This document shows positions 19,185 through 27,640 of a stretch of DNA of 64,000 bases, one piece after another; position 1 is the first letter of the stretch, and each line of letters starts with the position of its first letter. Origin of the DNA: CAJXTB01 sp047626195 (lineage in GTDB: Bacteria; Myxococcota_A; UBA796; GCA-2862545); assembly GCA_047626195.1 (NCBI GenBank), contig JBLHSN010000001.1, positions 7,160-71,159 on the forward strand, written 5' to 3'. The notes below the pieces were generated by a model. The model was not told the origin of the DNA. It worked only from the letters and a program-made list of their open reading frames with translations, and did no database searches. Made by a program: the position numbers and the translations under genes.

Positions 19185-21128
19185 CTAAGCGAGCTCAGGA
19201 CGGTTGGCGAAAGCGTCCAACGCTTCGGGATTGGCTAAGGCGTCGCGGTTCGGTACCGCTTTGCCTGAGACAATCTGTGTCACCGCTACCTCGACCTTCT
19301 TGCCAGACAAGGTCCTTGGGATGGCCGGCACCGCTAGCACGACGGCCGGCACATGACGTGGCGTGGTGTTCGAGCGAATCTGCCGCTTGATCTTAGTAAC
19401 GAGGTCTCTCGTGAGAGGGAGCCCTTCACGTAGAACGACAAACAGCACGACGCGGACGTCATCTTGGTAGGGTTGGCCGACGACGATGCAGTCGAGGACC
19501 TCGTCCATGACTTGGACTTGGCGGTCAATCTCGGCAGTGCCAATGCGCACGCCACCTGGATTGAGCGTAGCATCCGAGCGGCCGTAGACGATGACGCCGC
19601 CGCGCCCAGTGACCTCGATGTAGTCGCCGTGTCTCCAGATCCCTGGAAAGTGGTCAAAGTAAGCGCGCCGGTAGCGTTCACCGCTGACATCATCCCAGAA
19701 GCAGACCGGCATGGACGGGAATGGCTTTACGCAGACCAGTTCGCCTTTTTGACCGATTACGGGAACGCCAGTCTCGTCCCAGGCTTCGACGGCCATACCC
19801 AAGCCACGCTTCTGGATTTCACCGGCAAACACGGGGTCCCACGGGCTTCCGAGCATGAAGCACGACACAATGTCAGTACCGCCCGAGATGGAGGCCAGTT
19901 GAACGTCGTCTGAGACGTGGTTGTACACCCACTTAAAGTTCTCGACAGACAGCGGCGCACCTGTGGAAAGTACCGTCCTTAGAGCGGACAGGTCGAACTC
20001 AGCGTGTGGGTCAATCCCGGCGTTCTCGACGCTGGAAAGGAACTTAGGGCTGGTACCAAATGCTGTGACGCCTTCGGTCTCAGCCATCTGCCACAGGACT
20101 CTGAGGTCGGGGAAGCCCGGGCTACCGTCGTACAACACGACGGTACAGCCAACGGACAGCCCACTGACTAGCCAGTTCCACATCATCCAACCGCAGGTGG
20201 TGAAGTAGAACAGGACGTCGTCTCGGTCTAGGTCTGACTGCAACACCAGCTCTTTGGCGTGCTGCAGAAGGGTGCCGCCTGCGCCGTGAACAATACACTT
20301 GGGCACACCGGTGGTACCGGAGCTGTACAAGATGTACAGCGGATGGTCGAAGGGCAGGGCGTCAAAGACGAGGGCGTCTGCGTTGGTCTTCAGAGCTTGT
20401 GGCCAGAGTATGGCGCCTTGGAGGTCAGTTACGTCAGGCACCGTGTCTACAACAGGGACCACGATGATGTGTTCAATCGCGGAAATCGCATTGGCCACTT
20501 CGCGCACACGGGCGAGCGTATTGAAGGTCTTTCCACCGTAGCGTACGCCGTCTGGCGCCACGAAGACCTTGGGAGCAATCTGCCCGAAGCGGTCCATGAC
20601 GCCATTGAAGCCGAAGTCAGGGCTACAGGACGAGTAGATGGCCCCCACACTGGTTGCGGCGAGCATGGTGACGACGGCTTCGACGCGATTGGGCATCAAG
20701 GCCGCGACACGGTCACCGTGGCCAACGCCCCATTCGCGGAAGCGCCCGGCGAGCTGACGGACGTTGTCAGCGAGTTGGGCATAGGTCCAAGTCTGACGCT
20801 CACCAGCTTCGTTGACCTGAACAATGGCAGGCCGTTCGTCGCGGAAGCGAAGCAGATTCTCGGCGAAGTTTAGCCGCGCGCCGGGGAACCAGTCGGCACC
20901 GGGCATGGTAGCGGCGCCGAGTACGGCGGTCGCAGGTGTTGAGGCCAGTACGCCGGTAAAGTCCCACACGGCTTGCCAGAAGCGTTCAGGGTGATCCACA
21001 GACCATTGATGGAGGGCGTTGTACTCCGAAATGCAAACACCCTCCGCCTGCTCGAGATGCTGCGCAAACCGGGTGAGGTTTGATGCAGCGATACGAGCAG
21101 GAGAGGGTATCCAGAGGGGATCGCTCAT
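19185..21128 (-). CDS. Acetoacetyl-CoA synthetase
   Basis: This 647-residue ANL-superfamily enzyme activates acetoacetate to acetoacetyl-CoA through an acyl-AMP. Seen: the N-terminal acetoacetyl-CoA synthetase segment (WFPGARLNFAENLL), the family-typical SSCSPDFG, the P-loop LYSSGTTGVPKCIVH, SISGGTDI, WRHGDYIEVT, YGRSDATLNPGGVRIGTAEI, and the C-terminal catalytic Lys in LSGKKVEV. ATG 21128 is chosen; TTG 21146 is also open. It lies 22 bases after the rplC stop, so it may share the ribosomal protein transcript. It probably serves ketone body or polyhydroxybutyrate-type use. Confidence 0.92.
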   Translation of the reverse strand: MSDPLWIPSPARIAASNLTRFAQHLEQAEGVCISEYNALHQWSVDHPERFWQAVWDFTGVLASTPATAVLGAATMPGADWFPGARLNFAENLLRFRDERPAIVQVNEAGERQTWTYAQLADNVRQLAGRFREWGVGHGDRVAALMPNRVEAVVTMLAATSVGAIYSSCSPDFGFNGVMDRFGQIAPKVFVAPDGVRYGGKTFNTLARVREVANAISAIEHIIVVPVVDTVPDVTDLQGAILWPQALKTNADALVFDALPFDHPLYILYSSGTTGVPKCIVHGAGGTLLQHAKELVLQSDLDRDDVLFYFTTCGWMMWNWLVSGLSVGCTVVLYDGSPGFPDLRVLWQMAETEGVTAFGTSPKFLSSVENAGIDPHAEFDLSALRTVLSTGAPLSVENFKWVYNHVSDDVQLASISGGTDIVSCFMLGSPWDPVFAGEIQKRGLGMAVEAWDETGVPVIGQKGELVCVKPFPSMPVCFWDDVSGERYRRAYFDHFPGIWRHGDYIEVTGRGGVIVYGRSDATLNPGGVRIGTAEIDRQVQVMDEVLDCIVVGQPYQDDVRVVLFVVLREGLPLTRDLVTKIKRQIRSNTTPRHVPAVVLAVPAIPRTLSGKKVEVAVTQIVSGKAVPNRDALANPEALDAFANRPELA

Positions 21129-21150
21129 TTGGGGAGCGTCCGCCAAGAGA

Positions 21151-21804
21151 CTACTTCTTCACCGCGGTGCGAACCACGACGATTCCGCCGTTCGGTCCAG
21201 GAACACCGCCACGAAGGAACACGAGGTTGCGCTCGGTGTCGATCTTCATAATCTCGAGGTTCTGGATGGTCTTGCGCTTGCCACCCATACGGCCAGGCAT
21301 CTTCTTACCCTTGAACACGCGACCTGGGGTCAAGCGAGTACCGATGGAACCACCATGACGGAAGAATTCGTGCGAACCATGTGTGGCGATGAAACCGGCG
21401 AAGTTGTACTTCTTCATGACGCCGGCGAAGCCCTTGCCCTTCGAGGTACCGATGGCGTCAGCGAAGCCACCGACTGCGAATGCGTCGTCGACACCGAGGG
21501 TCTGGCCAGACTCGAAGGTCTGTGCCTTTTCGGCGGACAACCGGACTTCGCGGACGTGGCGGATACCACTGGCGTTAGCCTTAGCGAGGTGACCACGGAT
21601 GGCCTTGGTCTGACGACGTTCCTTCTGGGTGCCGAATCCGAGCTGGATAGCGTTGTAGCGGTCACTGCCCTCTCCGGACTTGACCTGAAGGACGGTGTTC
21701 GGACCGACTTGGACGACCGTCACGGCGAGGGCTGCGCCGTCATCCGAGAAAATCTGAGTCATACCAATCTTGCGGCCGATAAGGCCCATGCTTTCGTTTG
21801 CCAT
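21151..21804 (-). CDS. rplC: 50S ribosomal protein L3
   Basis: The 217-residue protein starts at ATG 21804 with GAGGA upstream. Seen: MGLIGRKIGMTQIF, GKGFAGVMKKYNFAG, HGSHEFFRHGGSIG, TPGRVFKGKKMPGRMGG and IQNLEIMKIDTERNL, all hallmark L3 segments. L3 binds near the peptidyl transferase centre and helps start 50S assembly. It is unusual here: no rpsJ, rplD, rplW or other S10-operon gene lies beside it. Its neighbours are an acetoacetyl-CoA synthetase and a barrel protein. It may be the only L3, moved out of the S10 operon, or a second copy. Confidence 0.95.
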   Translation of the reverse strand: MANESMGLIGRKIGMTQIFSDDGAALAVTVVQVGPNTVLQVKSGEGSDRYNAIQLGFGTQKERRQTKAIRGHLAKANASGIRHVREVRLSAEKAQTFESGQTLGVDDAFAVGGFADAIGTSKGKGFAGVMKKYNFAGFIATHGSHEFFRHGGSIGTRLTPGRVFKGKKMPGRMGGKRKTIQNLEIMKIDTERNLVFLRGGVPGPNGGIVVVRTAVKK

Positions 21805-21850
21805 TTTGAATCCTCGCATAGGACGACTTTGACGCCGTCGTACGGGTGAT

Positions 21851-21923
21851 GCGGAGTATTTCCGCGTGCCAAGTAATCTTGGCGAGCCCGCGCGTGTAAC
21901 GAGTTTGGCGGTCTTCGCCAAAC
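21851..21923 (-). promoter_or_regulatory. Three stem-loops in the leader of rplC
   Basis: Three perfect hairpins follow each other between the upstream barrel gene and rplC: 21903-21923 (8-bp stem GTTTGGCG/CGCCAAAC), 21868-21883 (GCCAAG-CTTGGC, 4-base loop), and 21851-21865 (GCGGA-TCCGC). None has a T-run. The first could mark the end of the barrel transcript. Together they could form a structured leader controlling L3 synthesis, as leaders do for other ribosomal operons. Function is inferred. Confidence 0.45.
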
Positions 21924-21942
21924 GGTCGCTACACGACGCCGA

Positions 21943-22653
21943 CTAGAAGGTGTATTTGAGGTACCCGGAAGCACTCAGTCCAAGGTCGAAACCGAGGGCG
22001 TAAGACACGTCTACATCAGCGCCCATTGAGAAGTGGGACAGCTTGGTGTAGTACTCGAAGGTCGGGCCGAAGAACGCGATGGGGTGCGGATTGCGGTGCA
22101 CCGTGGTGGTGGTGTTCCACGCGGCTTCGACTTCCGTGGCGAAGGCGTTCGACTCAATGAGCAGCGGGCTCAGCATGATGCCGGCGCCGACGCGGGCACC
22201 AATGCCAATACGGCGGCTTGGGTAGACGCTGTACTCAGCGTTTGCAGCCAGTAGGAACGTACGCGTGTCACCCTGGATGTTCTGCGACGGTGTGCGGCCC
22301 AGGAAGATTTGGTCTTCCCAGCGTTCGCCGTTGTGAACCCCTTGGCTGAACTGGACTTCCCATGCAGCACTGTTCTTCTCGTTGTCGAGGAAGTCAGAAC
22401 CGACGGCAAAGCCGAGTAGGGTGCCTGCTTGAAGCGTTGAGCTGTAGTTGCCCAAGTAGAACGTGCTGCCAATGTTCGACTTGAGGTAGTAGCCGCGTTC
22501 GATTTCGCGAATGACTTCCCCTTCAAGCGAATCGCGGCGGCTGCTACGGTCGCGCGCGTTTGGGTCAGCATCGAGGTCCGTCACGTCATCCTGAGCGACA
22601 GCGTCACTGATGACGACAGAGGACAGGGCGAGGAGAATGGCGAGGGTCTTCAT
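21943..22653 (-). CDS. Outer-membrane barrel protein, possible Glt/Nfs H-type component
   Basis: The 236-residue product has a signal peptide (LAILLALSSVVISDAVAQ-D), a short acidic and Arg-rich linker, then repeated amphipathic strands (YYLKSNIGSTFYLGNY, TFLLAANAEYSVYP, IGIGARVGAGIML, GFDLGLSASGYLKYTF) ending in Phe, as expected for an outer-membrane barrel of 8-10 strands. The start ATG 22653 has GGAG seven bases upstream. It lies about 750 bases downstream of the FHA-AgmX gene on the same strand. In Myxococcus a barrel gene follows the G gene in related clusters, so the H role is a positional inference only. Confidence 0.7.
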   Translation of the reverse strand: MKTLAILLALSSVVISDAVAQDDVTDLDADPNARDRSSRRDSLEGEVIREIERGYYLKSNIGSTFYLGNYSSTLQAGTLLGFAVGSDFLDNEKNSAAWEVQFSQGVHNGERWEDQIFLGRTPSQNIQGDTRTFLLAANAEYSVYPSRRIGIGARVGAGIMLSPLLIESNAFATEVEAAWNTTTTVHRNPHPIAFFGPTFEYYTKLSHFSMGADVDVSYALGFDLGLSASGYLKYTF

Positions 22654-23342
22654 CCGGAGGCTCCATGGGGCTCTTACCGCGAGGGCGGGAACTAGCACTT
22701 GTCACCACATGCTGCCAGCCTTCGAAATCGTGTGTTGACAGGGTGTGGACGCGCGATCCTGTGGTCATTCAGGCTGAAGGGAGAGACGGTAGGTGGCCAT
22801 ACCGACATCACTGGGGGGCGTTTGGGGAAATTGAAAGCGAGTCGAGCGGCGCACAAGGCAGTAGGCCGATGTAGCATTACCGGTGGGAGACCCTAGCCAT
22901 ACAGCGCTTGGTGGGGCTGTGGACTTGGCAATGCAAATGTCGATGACACGTTCGCCTGCGAGGTCAGCCGAGTGCATGCGTTTCCGTCCATAGTAGTCTT
23001 GAAGTAAGCCCAGATGTTTCGCGATGACCCCGTCGACTACGAGATGATTTGGGGTACCGACTGCGTCAAGACAGTCGGACCGTCGCCACCGCTCGGCGCT
23101 CACCATCATCGTCAACGGCAGGGAACCCGAGTGGTGGCCACTGCTTGGCGTCGTACGGTGACTTGAAACATGACCTGAAGTCTTACCCTCGTGTGGAGGC
23201 ATTCGCCGAGCGTGGTCCGTCGCCACAGAATCGCACTGGTTGACTGTCATCAGCGTGGGGGTCGTCTTGTGCAGTAGCCGTGGACGAGACGAAAAAGGCG
23301 CAGACGGTGACTGTCTACAATGACATGCAGGGCTCCCCAAAC
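22654..23342. other. 690-base stretch without a convincing gene
   Basis: This lies between the barrel gene and the terminator of the FHA-AgmX gene. A minus-strand frame of about 197 codons (22765-23358) covers most of it, but it overlaps the terminator, starts with no ribosome site, and has no recognised motif. A middle part with segments such as RKRMHSADLAGERVID might be an eroded gene. The promoter for the barrel gene should lie at the left end. I see no clear repeats here. Confidence 0.4.
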
Positions 23343-23346
23343 GAAA

Positions 23347-23377
23347 AACGGCCGGCACCCGAAGGCACCGACCGTTC
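23347..23377 (-). terminator. Rho-independent terminator of the FHA-AgmX unit
   Basis: A 13-bp near-perfect stem (AACGGTCGGTGCC with GGTGCCGGCCGTT) with a TTCG tetraloop is followed by TTTCG on the minus strand, 23 bases after the FHA-AgmX stop. Confidence 0.8.
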
Positions 23378-23399
23378 TTAACGCTACGCGATTCGTGAA

Positions 23400-25346
23400 T
23401 TAGCCAGGGCTGAACAGGAATGGGTAGGAGACGATGACGACGCCGCCGCCACGGGGTTCCGGGAACTGCATGCGCATGAAGCGACCGGTGATGCAGCCTT
23501 CGACCGCACTATTGCCCATAGTGGTCTCTTTGACGGATGCTTGGGATACCGAACCATCACCAGCGATGGTGAAGCGGATGACGACCTTACCGGCAAGGCT
23601 TGGGTCGCGGGTCAGCTCGCGCTGGTAGCAGTAGCGAATCTGGTTCATGTGGCGCTTGATGACTTCGTCAATGAGCGAGCGGTCGAGGGCACCGAGGATG
23701 ATGGGGTCGCCACCGAAGGTACCGATGGCTCCTTCGCCACGTTCACCGAGGTTTCCACCACCGGAGCCGTAGCCAGAAGCACCCGAGCCTGCGCCCTTGG
23801 TACCGAGACCACCGAGGCCTTCAGCACTACCGCCACCACCGAGTCCCGAACCACGGGAGCCAAGGCCACCAGAGCCGAACTGACTGCCCTTGGCGCCGAT
23901 GAGACCGCCGATGCCGCCAGTCATATTGGCGTTGAGGCCGGGAGCACCGAAGCCTGCCATGCCCGGGTCGCTGGAGAGGGCACCGAGGATACCGGCGTTC
24001 TCTGCAACTTCGCGGTCCATTTCTTGCTGCTGGGTCTCGACCTTGTTGCCCTTGGCCTGTTCGACCTTGGACTCTTTCTTACCGGTCTTGCCTTCTTCCT
24101 TCTTGGCCTTCTCGCCCTCACCAGCATCCGGGTTGTTGTCCGGGCGCTTGTTTTCCGGCTTCTCTTCGGGAGGTTGCTCCAAGAGCAGCTCCGCGAAGCG
24201 GTCGGGTGGCTCGCTGGCCGTGGTGTAGATGCCTTCAGGCAGGAGCGAAACGTACAGAACGAACGCGCCGCCAAGGAAAGCCATGAACGAGAGCAGTGCG
24301 ACGAAGAGGTAGTCAACGTCCGAGCCGCGCTCGGTGCGCCGGGCGCCGGTCACGGTGTGAGCGAAGAAGGTGATGCCTTCGACGTCGACGACTAGTCGGC
24401 GGTTCTCATCCATCGGGATGACCATCACGTCGCCTTCGATCTTGGCATCTCCGCTGGCCACTAGCGATGCGATGGGCTTGCGGGTCTCGCCAATGTCGAC
24501 GAAGCCACCCCAGTCCTTACCAATGCGAGCGACGTACTTGTCGTTTTCCCACACGAAGAGCTTGTGACTGTTGCCGTCCGGGAGGCGTTCTTCGGGTGCG
24601 TAGAAGTCTTGGCGCCACTCGGTCTCAATGTCGGAGAGGAACGGCGGAGCATAGCGTGCGAGGAAGCGAAGGGGACCGGGAACCCAGCCCATGTCGACGC
24701 CTAGGACGTTCCAGCGGTAGCCCATGCTTGGACCCACAGTCACAGGGTCACCGCCAAGGGCGTAGTGACGGGTGTCAAGGAGGGTGTCGCTCCAGATCTG
24801 GTTGACCTCGAGAACCTTGGGGCGGTTCTTTTCGGTCGGGTGCGGCGGACGGGTGTTCTGCTTGAGAATCACGTCCAGCACCGCTTCGCGTCGCTCAAAA
24901 CCAGATGGAGAAGCCGTAGCTGCCATCGGGGTTGGGTCGCCAGCAGTCGGTTCGTTGATGTCAGCGTCCTCGGGGAAGTCGCCATCGACACCCACGACGG
25001 TTGCGACGTCATCTGCGAACGGGTCAGCGGACTCGCCGAAGCGAACCACGATGCGAAGGTCTCCAATCTCAACAGCATCCCCTGCATTCAGGGATGTGTT
25101 CGACTGGATGGCCGTGCCGTTGACCTTGGTCCCACCAGGGATGCCAAGGTCCAACAGATGCACAGCACCGTCGTCACTGCGGTTGATGACCATGTGCAGG
25201 GGGCCAATGCCCTCTCCAGCAACGGTAAGCAGGGCGTCTTGGCCGGAGCCAATGGTGATGCTCTCTTCCGAGCGGTCCACCGATGAGATCAGGTCGCTTC
25301 CGCGGTAGATTTCAAAGGTCAGGGGAGTTGTGTTGGAACCGGCCAT
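23400..25346 (-). CDS. FHA-TM-AgmX/TonB-like inner-membrane protein (GltG/NfsG type)
   Basis: The 648-residue protein has, in order: an FHA domain (residues about 5-105; IGSGQDALL, GPLHMVINR, GGTKVNGT, LNAGDAVEIG); a central domain (about 185-340; SDTLLDTRHYALGG, YRWNVLGVDMG, YAPPFLSDIE); one membrane helix (YLFVALLSFMAFLGGAFVLYV); a Pro-Glu-Lys linker; a Gly-rich segment with GSGGLGSRG-like repeats; and an AgmX/TonB-like C-terminal domain (RYCYQREL, VVIRFTIAGDGSVSQ, CITGRFMRMQFPE). This is the architecture of Myxococcus GltG (PglI) and NfsG, which span the periplasm and contact outer-membrane partners. It is last in its unit, 42 bases after a small exported protein gene, and a strong terminator follows. 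The phosphopeptide-binding FHA faces the cytoplasm, where the many Ser/Thr kinases act. Confidence 0.85.
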   Translation of the reverse strand: MAGSNTTPLTFEIYRGSDLISSVDRSEESITIGSGQDALLTVAGEGIGPLHMVINRSDDGAVHLLDLGIPGGTKVNGTAIQSNTSLNAGDAVEIGDLRIVVRFGESADPFADDVATVVGVDGDFPEDADINEPTAGDPTPMAATASPSGFERREAVLDVILKQNTRPPHPTEKNRPKVLEVNQIWSDTLLDTRHYALGGDPVTVGPSMGYRWNVLGVDMGWVPGPLRFLARYAPPFLSDIETEWRQDFYAPEERLPDGNSHKLFVWENDKYVARIGKDWGGFVDIGETRKPIASLVASGDAKIEGDVMVIPMDENRRLVVDVEGITFFAHTVTGARRTERGSDVDYLFVALLSFMAFLGGAFVLYVSLLPEGIYTTASEPPDRFAELLLEQPPEEKPENKRPDNNPDAGEGEKAKKEEGKTGKKESKVEQAKGNKVETQQQEMDREVAENAGILGALSSDPGMAGFGAPGLNANMTGGIGGLIGAKGSQFGSGGLGSRGSGLGGGGSAEGLGGLGTKGAGSGASGYGSGGGNLGERGEGAIGTFGGDPIILGALDRSLIDEVIKRHMNQIRYCYQRELTRDPSLAGKVVIRFTIAGDGSVSQASVKETTMGNSAVEGCITGRFMRMQFPEPRGGGVVIVSYPFLFSPG

Positions 25347-25388
25347 CGAGGGGCCTCCAAAGCGGCAGCAGAAGGGTGCGGAGGATGA

Positions 25389-25637
25389 CTACTTGACGTC
25401 GTCGATCGACTCGCGCATCTCGGTGTTGAACTCGGTACGCAGAGTGATGAGCGGGTTGAAGCTTGCGCGGCGGCGCTCGAGGAGCAGCTGACCTTGCGGC
25501 TTGACGAGCTCACCGGAGACATCGACTTCTTCGAAGTCGATTTCGGTGCGTTCTTGGTAGATGACGTCTGGCTCTTCCTGCGCGAAGGCGGGAGCGGCGA
25601 GGACGGTAGCAGCGATAAAGCCGATGACGATGCGCAT
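25389..25637 (-). CDS. Small exported protein, paralog A (Glt/Nfs-like cluster)
   Basis: An 82-residue protein with a signal peptide (IGFIAATVLAAPAFA-Q) and a mature part of about 60 residues. It shares a clear pattern with the protein encoded at 25783-26025: an (I/L)DFEEVDV core, a short (S/N)G turn with Pro-Gln or Arg-Pro, a Glu-x-(R/N)RR patch, then (F/I)-x-P-(L/F)I-x-LR, F, and M/I-R-x-S near the end. ATG 25637 has AGGAG four bases before it and a small hairpin just upstream. It sits between the second small gene and the FHA-AgmX gene. The function is unknown; it is presumably periplasmic and a partner of the AgmX-type proteins. Confidence 0.75.
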   Translation of the reverse strand: MRIVIGFIAATVLAAPAFAQEEPDVIYQERTEIDFEEVDVSGELVKPQGQLLLERRRASFNPLITLRTEFNTEMRESIDDVK

Positions 25638-25782
25638 AGGGTCTCCTAGGTCTGGACGTCTCCAGACGAGGTGCGGACCAACGAGGGTCAGACCGCGGAT
25701 ACTTTGTTTGTTTTAGGTCGTTCGACAAGCCTGAGCGGGTCAGGTTGTCGTCAACCAGTTGTCGACAGGGCGCACAATCCTT

Positions 25783-26025
25783 CTAAAAGGAGTGCAGACT
25801 GGCGCGAATTTCAGAACTGAAGTGTTGGCGTAACCTGATGAATGGCGTGATTATTCGGCGGTTTTTCTCGGACACCATGATGACACTCGGTCGCTGGACG
25901 GTTCCGTTGACGTCGACCTCTTCAAAGTCGAGTTCGGTCACCTCGGGGATCAGGATTTCCACATTGTCGTTGGCGAACGCGGGGCCGGCCACGAGTAGGC
26001 CAACGGATAAGAGCAAGACACGCAT
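25783..26025 (-). CDS. Small exported protein, paralog B (Glt/Nfs-like cluster)
   Basis: An 80-residue protein from ATG 26025 with a signal peptide (VLLLSVGLLVAGPAFA-N). The mature part carries LDFEEVDVNGTVQRPS and IITPFIRLRQHFSSEIRAS, matching the neighbour at 25389-25637 in order and spacing. It directly follows the FHA-less AgmX gene. The two small genes therefore sit back to back between two AgmX-type genes, which suggests duplication of a small-protein/AgmX module. Family not recognised. Confidence 0.75.
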   Translation of the reverse strand: MRVLLLSVGLLVAGPAFANDNVEILIPEVTELDFEEVDVNGTVQRPSVIMVSEKNRRIITPFIRLRQHFSSEIRASLHSF

Positions 26026-26109
26026 GAAACTCTCCAGGTTTAGGTCTCTCTCAGCAGACACGCCTGGGACCGAACGGTTCCCGAGCGTGACGCCTGGCGA
26101 TAAGAAAGT

Positions 26110-27504
26110 TCAGCCTGGGGAGAACAGGAAGGGGTAACTGACGATTGCCATGCCCCCGAGCTCCGGGAACTGCATGCGCATGAAGCGACCGTTGACGCAG
26201 GACTCCACGGCGGAGTTGTTGACGGACGACTCCTTGGTGGCCGCTCTGGAGACAGTGCCATCCATAGCGATAGTGAAGCCGACAACTACCTTACCGCCAA
26301 GATTAGGTGAGCGCTGCAGCTCACGTTGGTAGCAGTAGCGAATCTCCTGCATGTGCCGAAGCACCACCTCTTGGATGAGAGAGCGGTCAACGCTCAGACC
26401 CAGCACGATGGGCTCTTGAACGGTGGTGATGCCACCTTCCCGCTTCGTGGTGCAGTCTGCGCACCCTCCATCACCAAATGGGTTGCCGCCAGGTCCATTC
26501 CCACGTGGCCCCCATCCGCCAAGACCCTCAGTGTGTCCGCCACCGCCTGGACCGTGTCTAGACCGTCCAAGACCGGTACCTCGTTGGGCCGCTTTGGGAC
26601 CGGTCAACGAGCCGATGCTATCTGCGAGGCCGCCTGAAAGAAGGCCTTCCCCCAGAGAATCCATACCCGCGGCCGACCACGCTCCAAACACCCCGGCATT
26701 ATCGACAGCAGCTTCATCATCGCTCTGCGAGTTTCCGATCTCAGCGGCCTCCAATAGGGCGTCGTCTTCGCCGGTCTGGCCTTCGTCCTCTGCGGCCGCT
26801 TCTGCGCTCTCCGCAGCGGCTTCCTCTTCGGTTTCAACAGCGAACTCGGGCTCCTGCGGAAGCGTGAGCTGGACCATTCTCTCGTTTAGTTGGTCCATCG
26901 CCGCAGTGGCATGAAGGTGGGTTGGAGCTGGGGCCGTCCACAGCAGTAGGGCGATGATGGCTGCGGCGAATCCGGCGATACTCATGGTCCCAACAAACCC
27001 GTAATCGACGTCATCTGTCGGGCGTGACACCAGTCCTCGCGGTGCGTCTGTCAGGCGTGCTTCAACACGGATGGCCGTGTGGCTCAAGGTGAGAACGTCT
27101 CCGTCGCGCAGCGTATACAGCCGTTCACCATCCACCGACCGGGCTCCTAGCGCCGAATCGTCACCGCCGTGGCTTCGAGTGGCAGCCCACTCAGGAAGCA
27201 TACGCGCGGTAACATCGTCACCGTCCCACTCGAACAGCGTGTGTGGGGTGTTGGACGTAGGGCTCATCAGCGAGCAGTCTACGTCCGATGTCTCCACTTC
27301 TGAGAGCAGGGGAGGTGCAAACCGGAGCAGATGCCGCCAGTTGCCGGAGACGGTGGCCAGAGGCACGCCCAAGACGCTCCAGGTAGACGTGGGCCGTGCC
27401 GCTGTCGCGACGGGGCCGTCTCCCTTGAGGTGGTGCTGGGTATCTAAGAGCAGGTCGCCCCAGTACCAGCGTAGTTCCAATGCGGTGGGGGTTTGGGTCG
27501 TCAT
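26110..27504 (-). CDS. AgmX/TonB-like membrane protein without FHA domain
   Basis: The 464-residue protein is a paralog of the FHA-AgmX protein. It lacks the FHA domain but keeps the central domain (GDLLLDTQHHLKGDG, TWSVLGVPLA, FAPPLLSEVE), then one membrane helix (TMSIAGFAAAIIALLLW), an acidic Glu/Ala linker, a Gly-rich stretch with a CADC pair, and the AgmX C-terminal domain (RYCYQRELQRSP, VVVGFTIAMDGTVSR, CVNGRFMRMQFPE). Both proteins end in the same YPFLFSPG. ATG 27504 follows AGGAGG. It opens the second transcription unit of the cluster, just downstream of a terminator. Presumably it spans the periplasm like TonB. Confidence 0.8.
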   Translation of the reverse strand: MTTQTPTALELRWYWGDLLLDTQHHLKGDGPVATAARPTSTWSVLGVPLATVSGNWRHLLRFAPPLLSEVETSDVDCSLMSPTSNTPHTLFEWDGDDVTARMLPEWAATRSHGGDDSALGARSVDGERLYTLRDGDVLTLSHTAIRVEARLTDAPRGLVSRPTDDVDYGFVGTMSIAGFAAAIIALLLWTAPAPTHLHATAAMDQLNERMVQLTLPQEPEFAVETEEEAAAESAEAAAEDEGQTGEDDALLEAAEIGNSQSDDEAAVDNAGVFGAWSAAGMDSLGEGLLSGGLADSIGSLTGPKAAQRGTGLGRSRHGPGGGGHTEGLGGWGPRGNGPGGNPFGDGGCADCTTKREGGITTVQEPIVLGLSVDRSLIQEVVLRHMQEIRYCYQRELQRSPNLGGKVVVGFTIAMDGTVSRAATKESSVNNSAVESCVNGRFMRMQFPELGGMAIVSYPFLFSPG

Positions 27505-27590
27505 CCGAGCCTCCTGTGTGGTGTACAGGGTCAGACTGGGTTCGGAGACGTTGGGTCCGCGAACTTCGTCAAGCGACGGTCAACGAAAAA

Positions 27591-27619
27591 ACGCGCGGCA
27601 TCCTGGGATACCGCGCGCT
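27591..27619 (-). terminator. Rho-independent terminator after the E-like TPR lipoprotein gene
   Basis: On the minus strand a stem of GCGCGCGG and CCGCGCGT around a GATACCCAGGAT-type loop is followed by six Ts. It separates the large barrel-TPR unit from the AgmX-small protein-FHA unit. Confidence 0.8.
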
Positions 27620-27640
27620 TTTGTCTAGACGATGTCAAGC

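Noticed and set aside
19177..19185. Overlap of guaB and acetoacetyl-CoA synthetase stops considered like the CTAG cases
   Set aside because: The stops are seven bases apart, so they do not share a palindrome.
22765..23358. Minus-strand ORF of 197 codons considered as a gene
   Set aside because: It overlaps a strong terminator, lacks a ribosome site and shows no known motif. It is kept only as a possible remnant.
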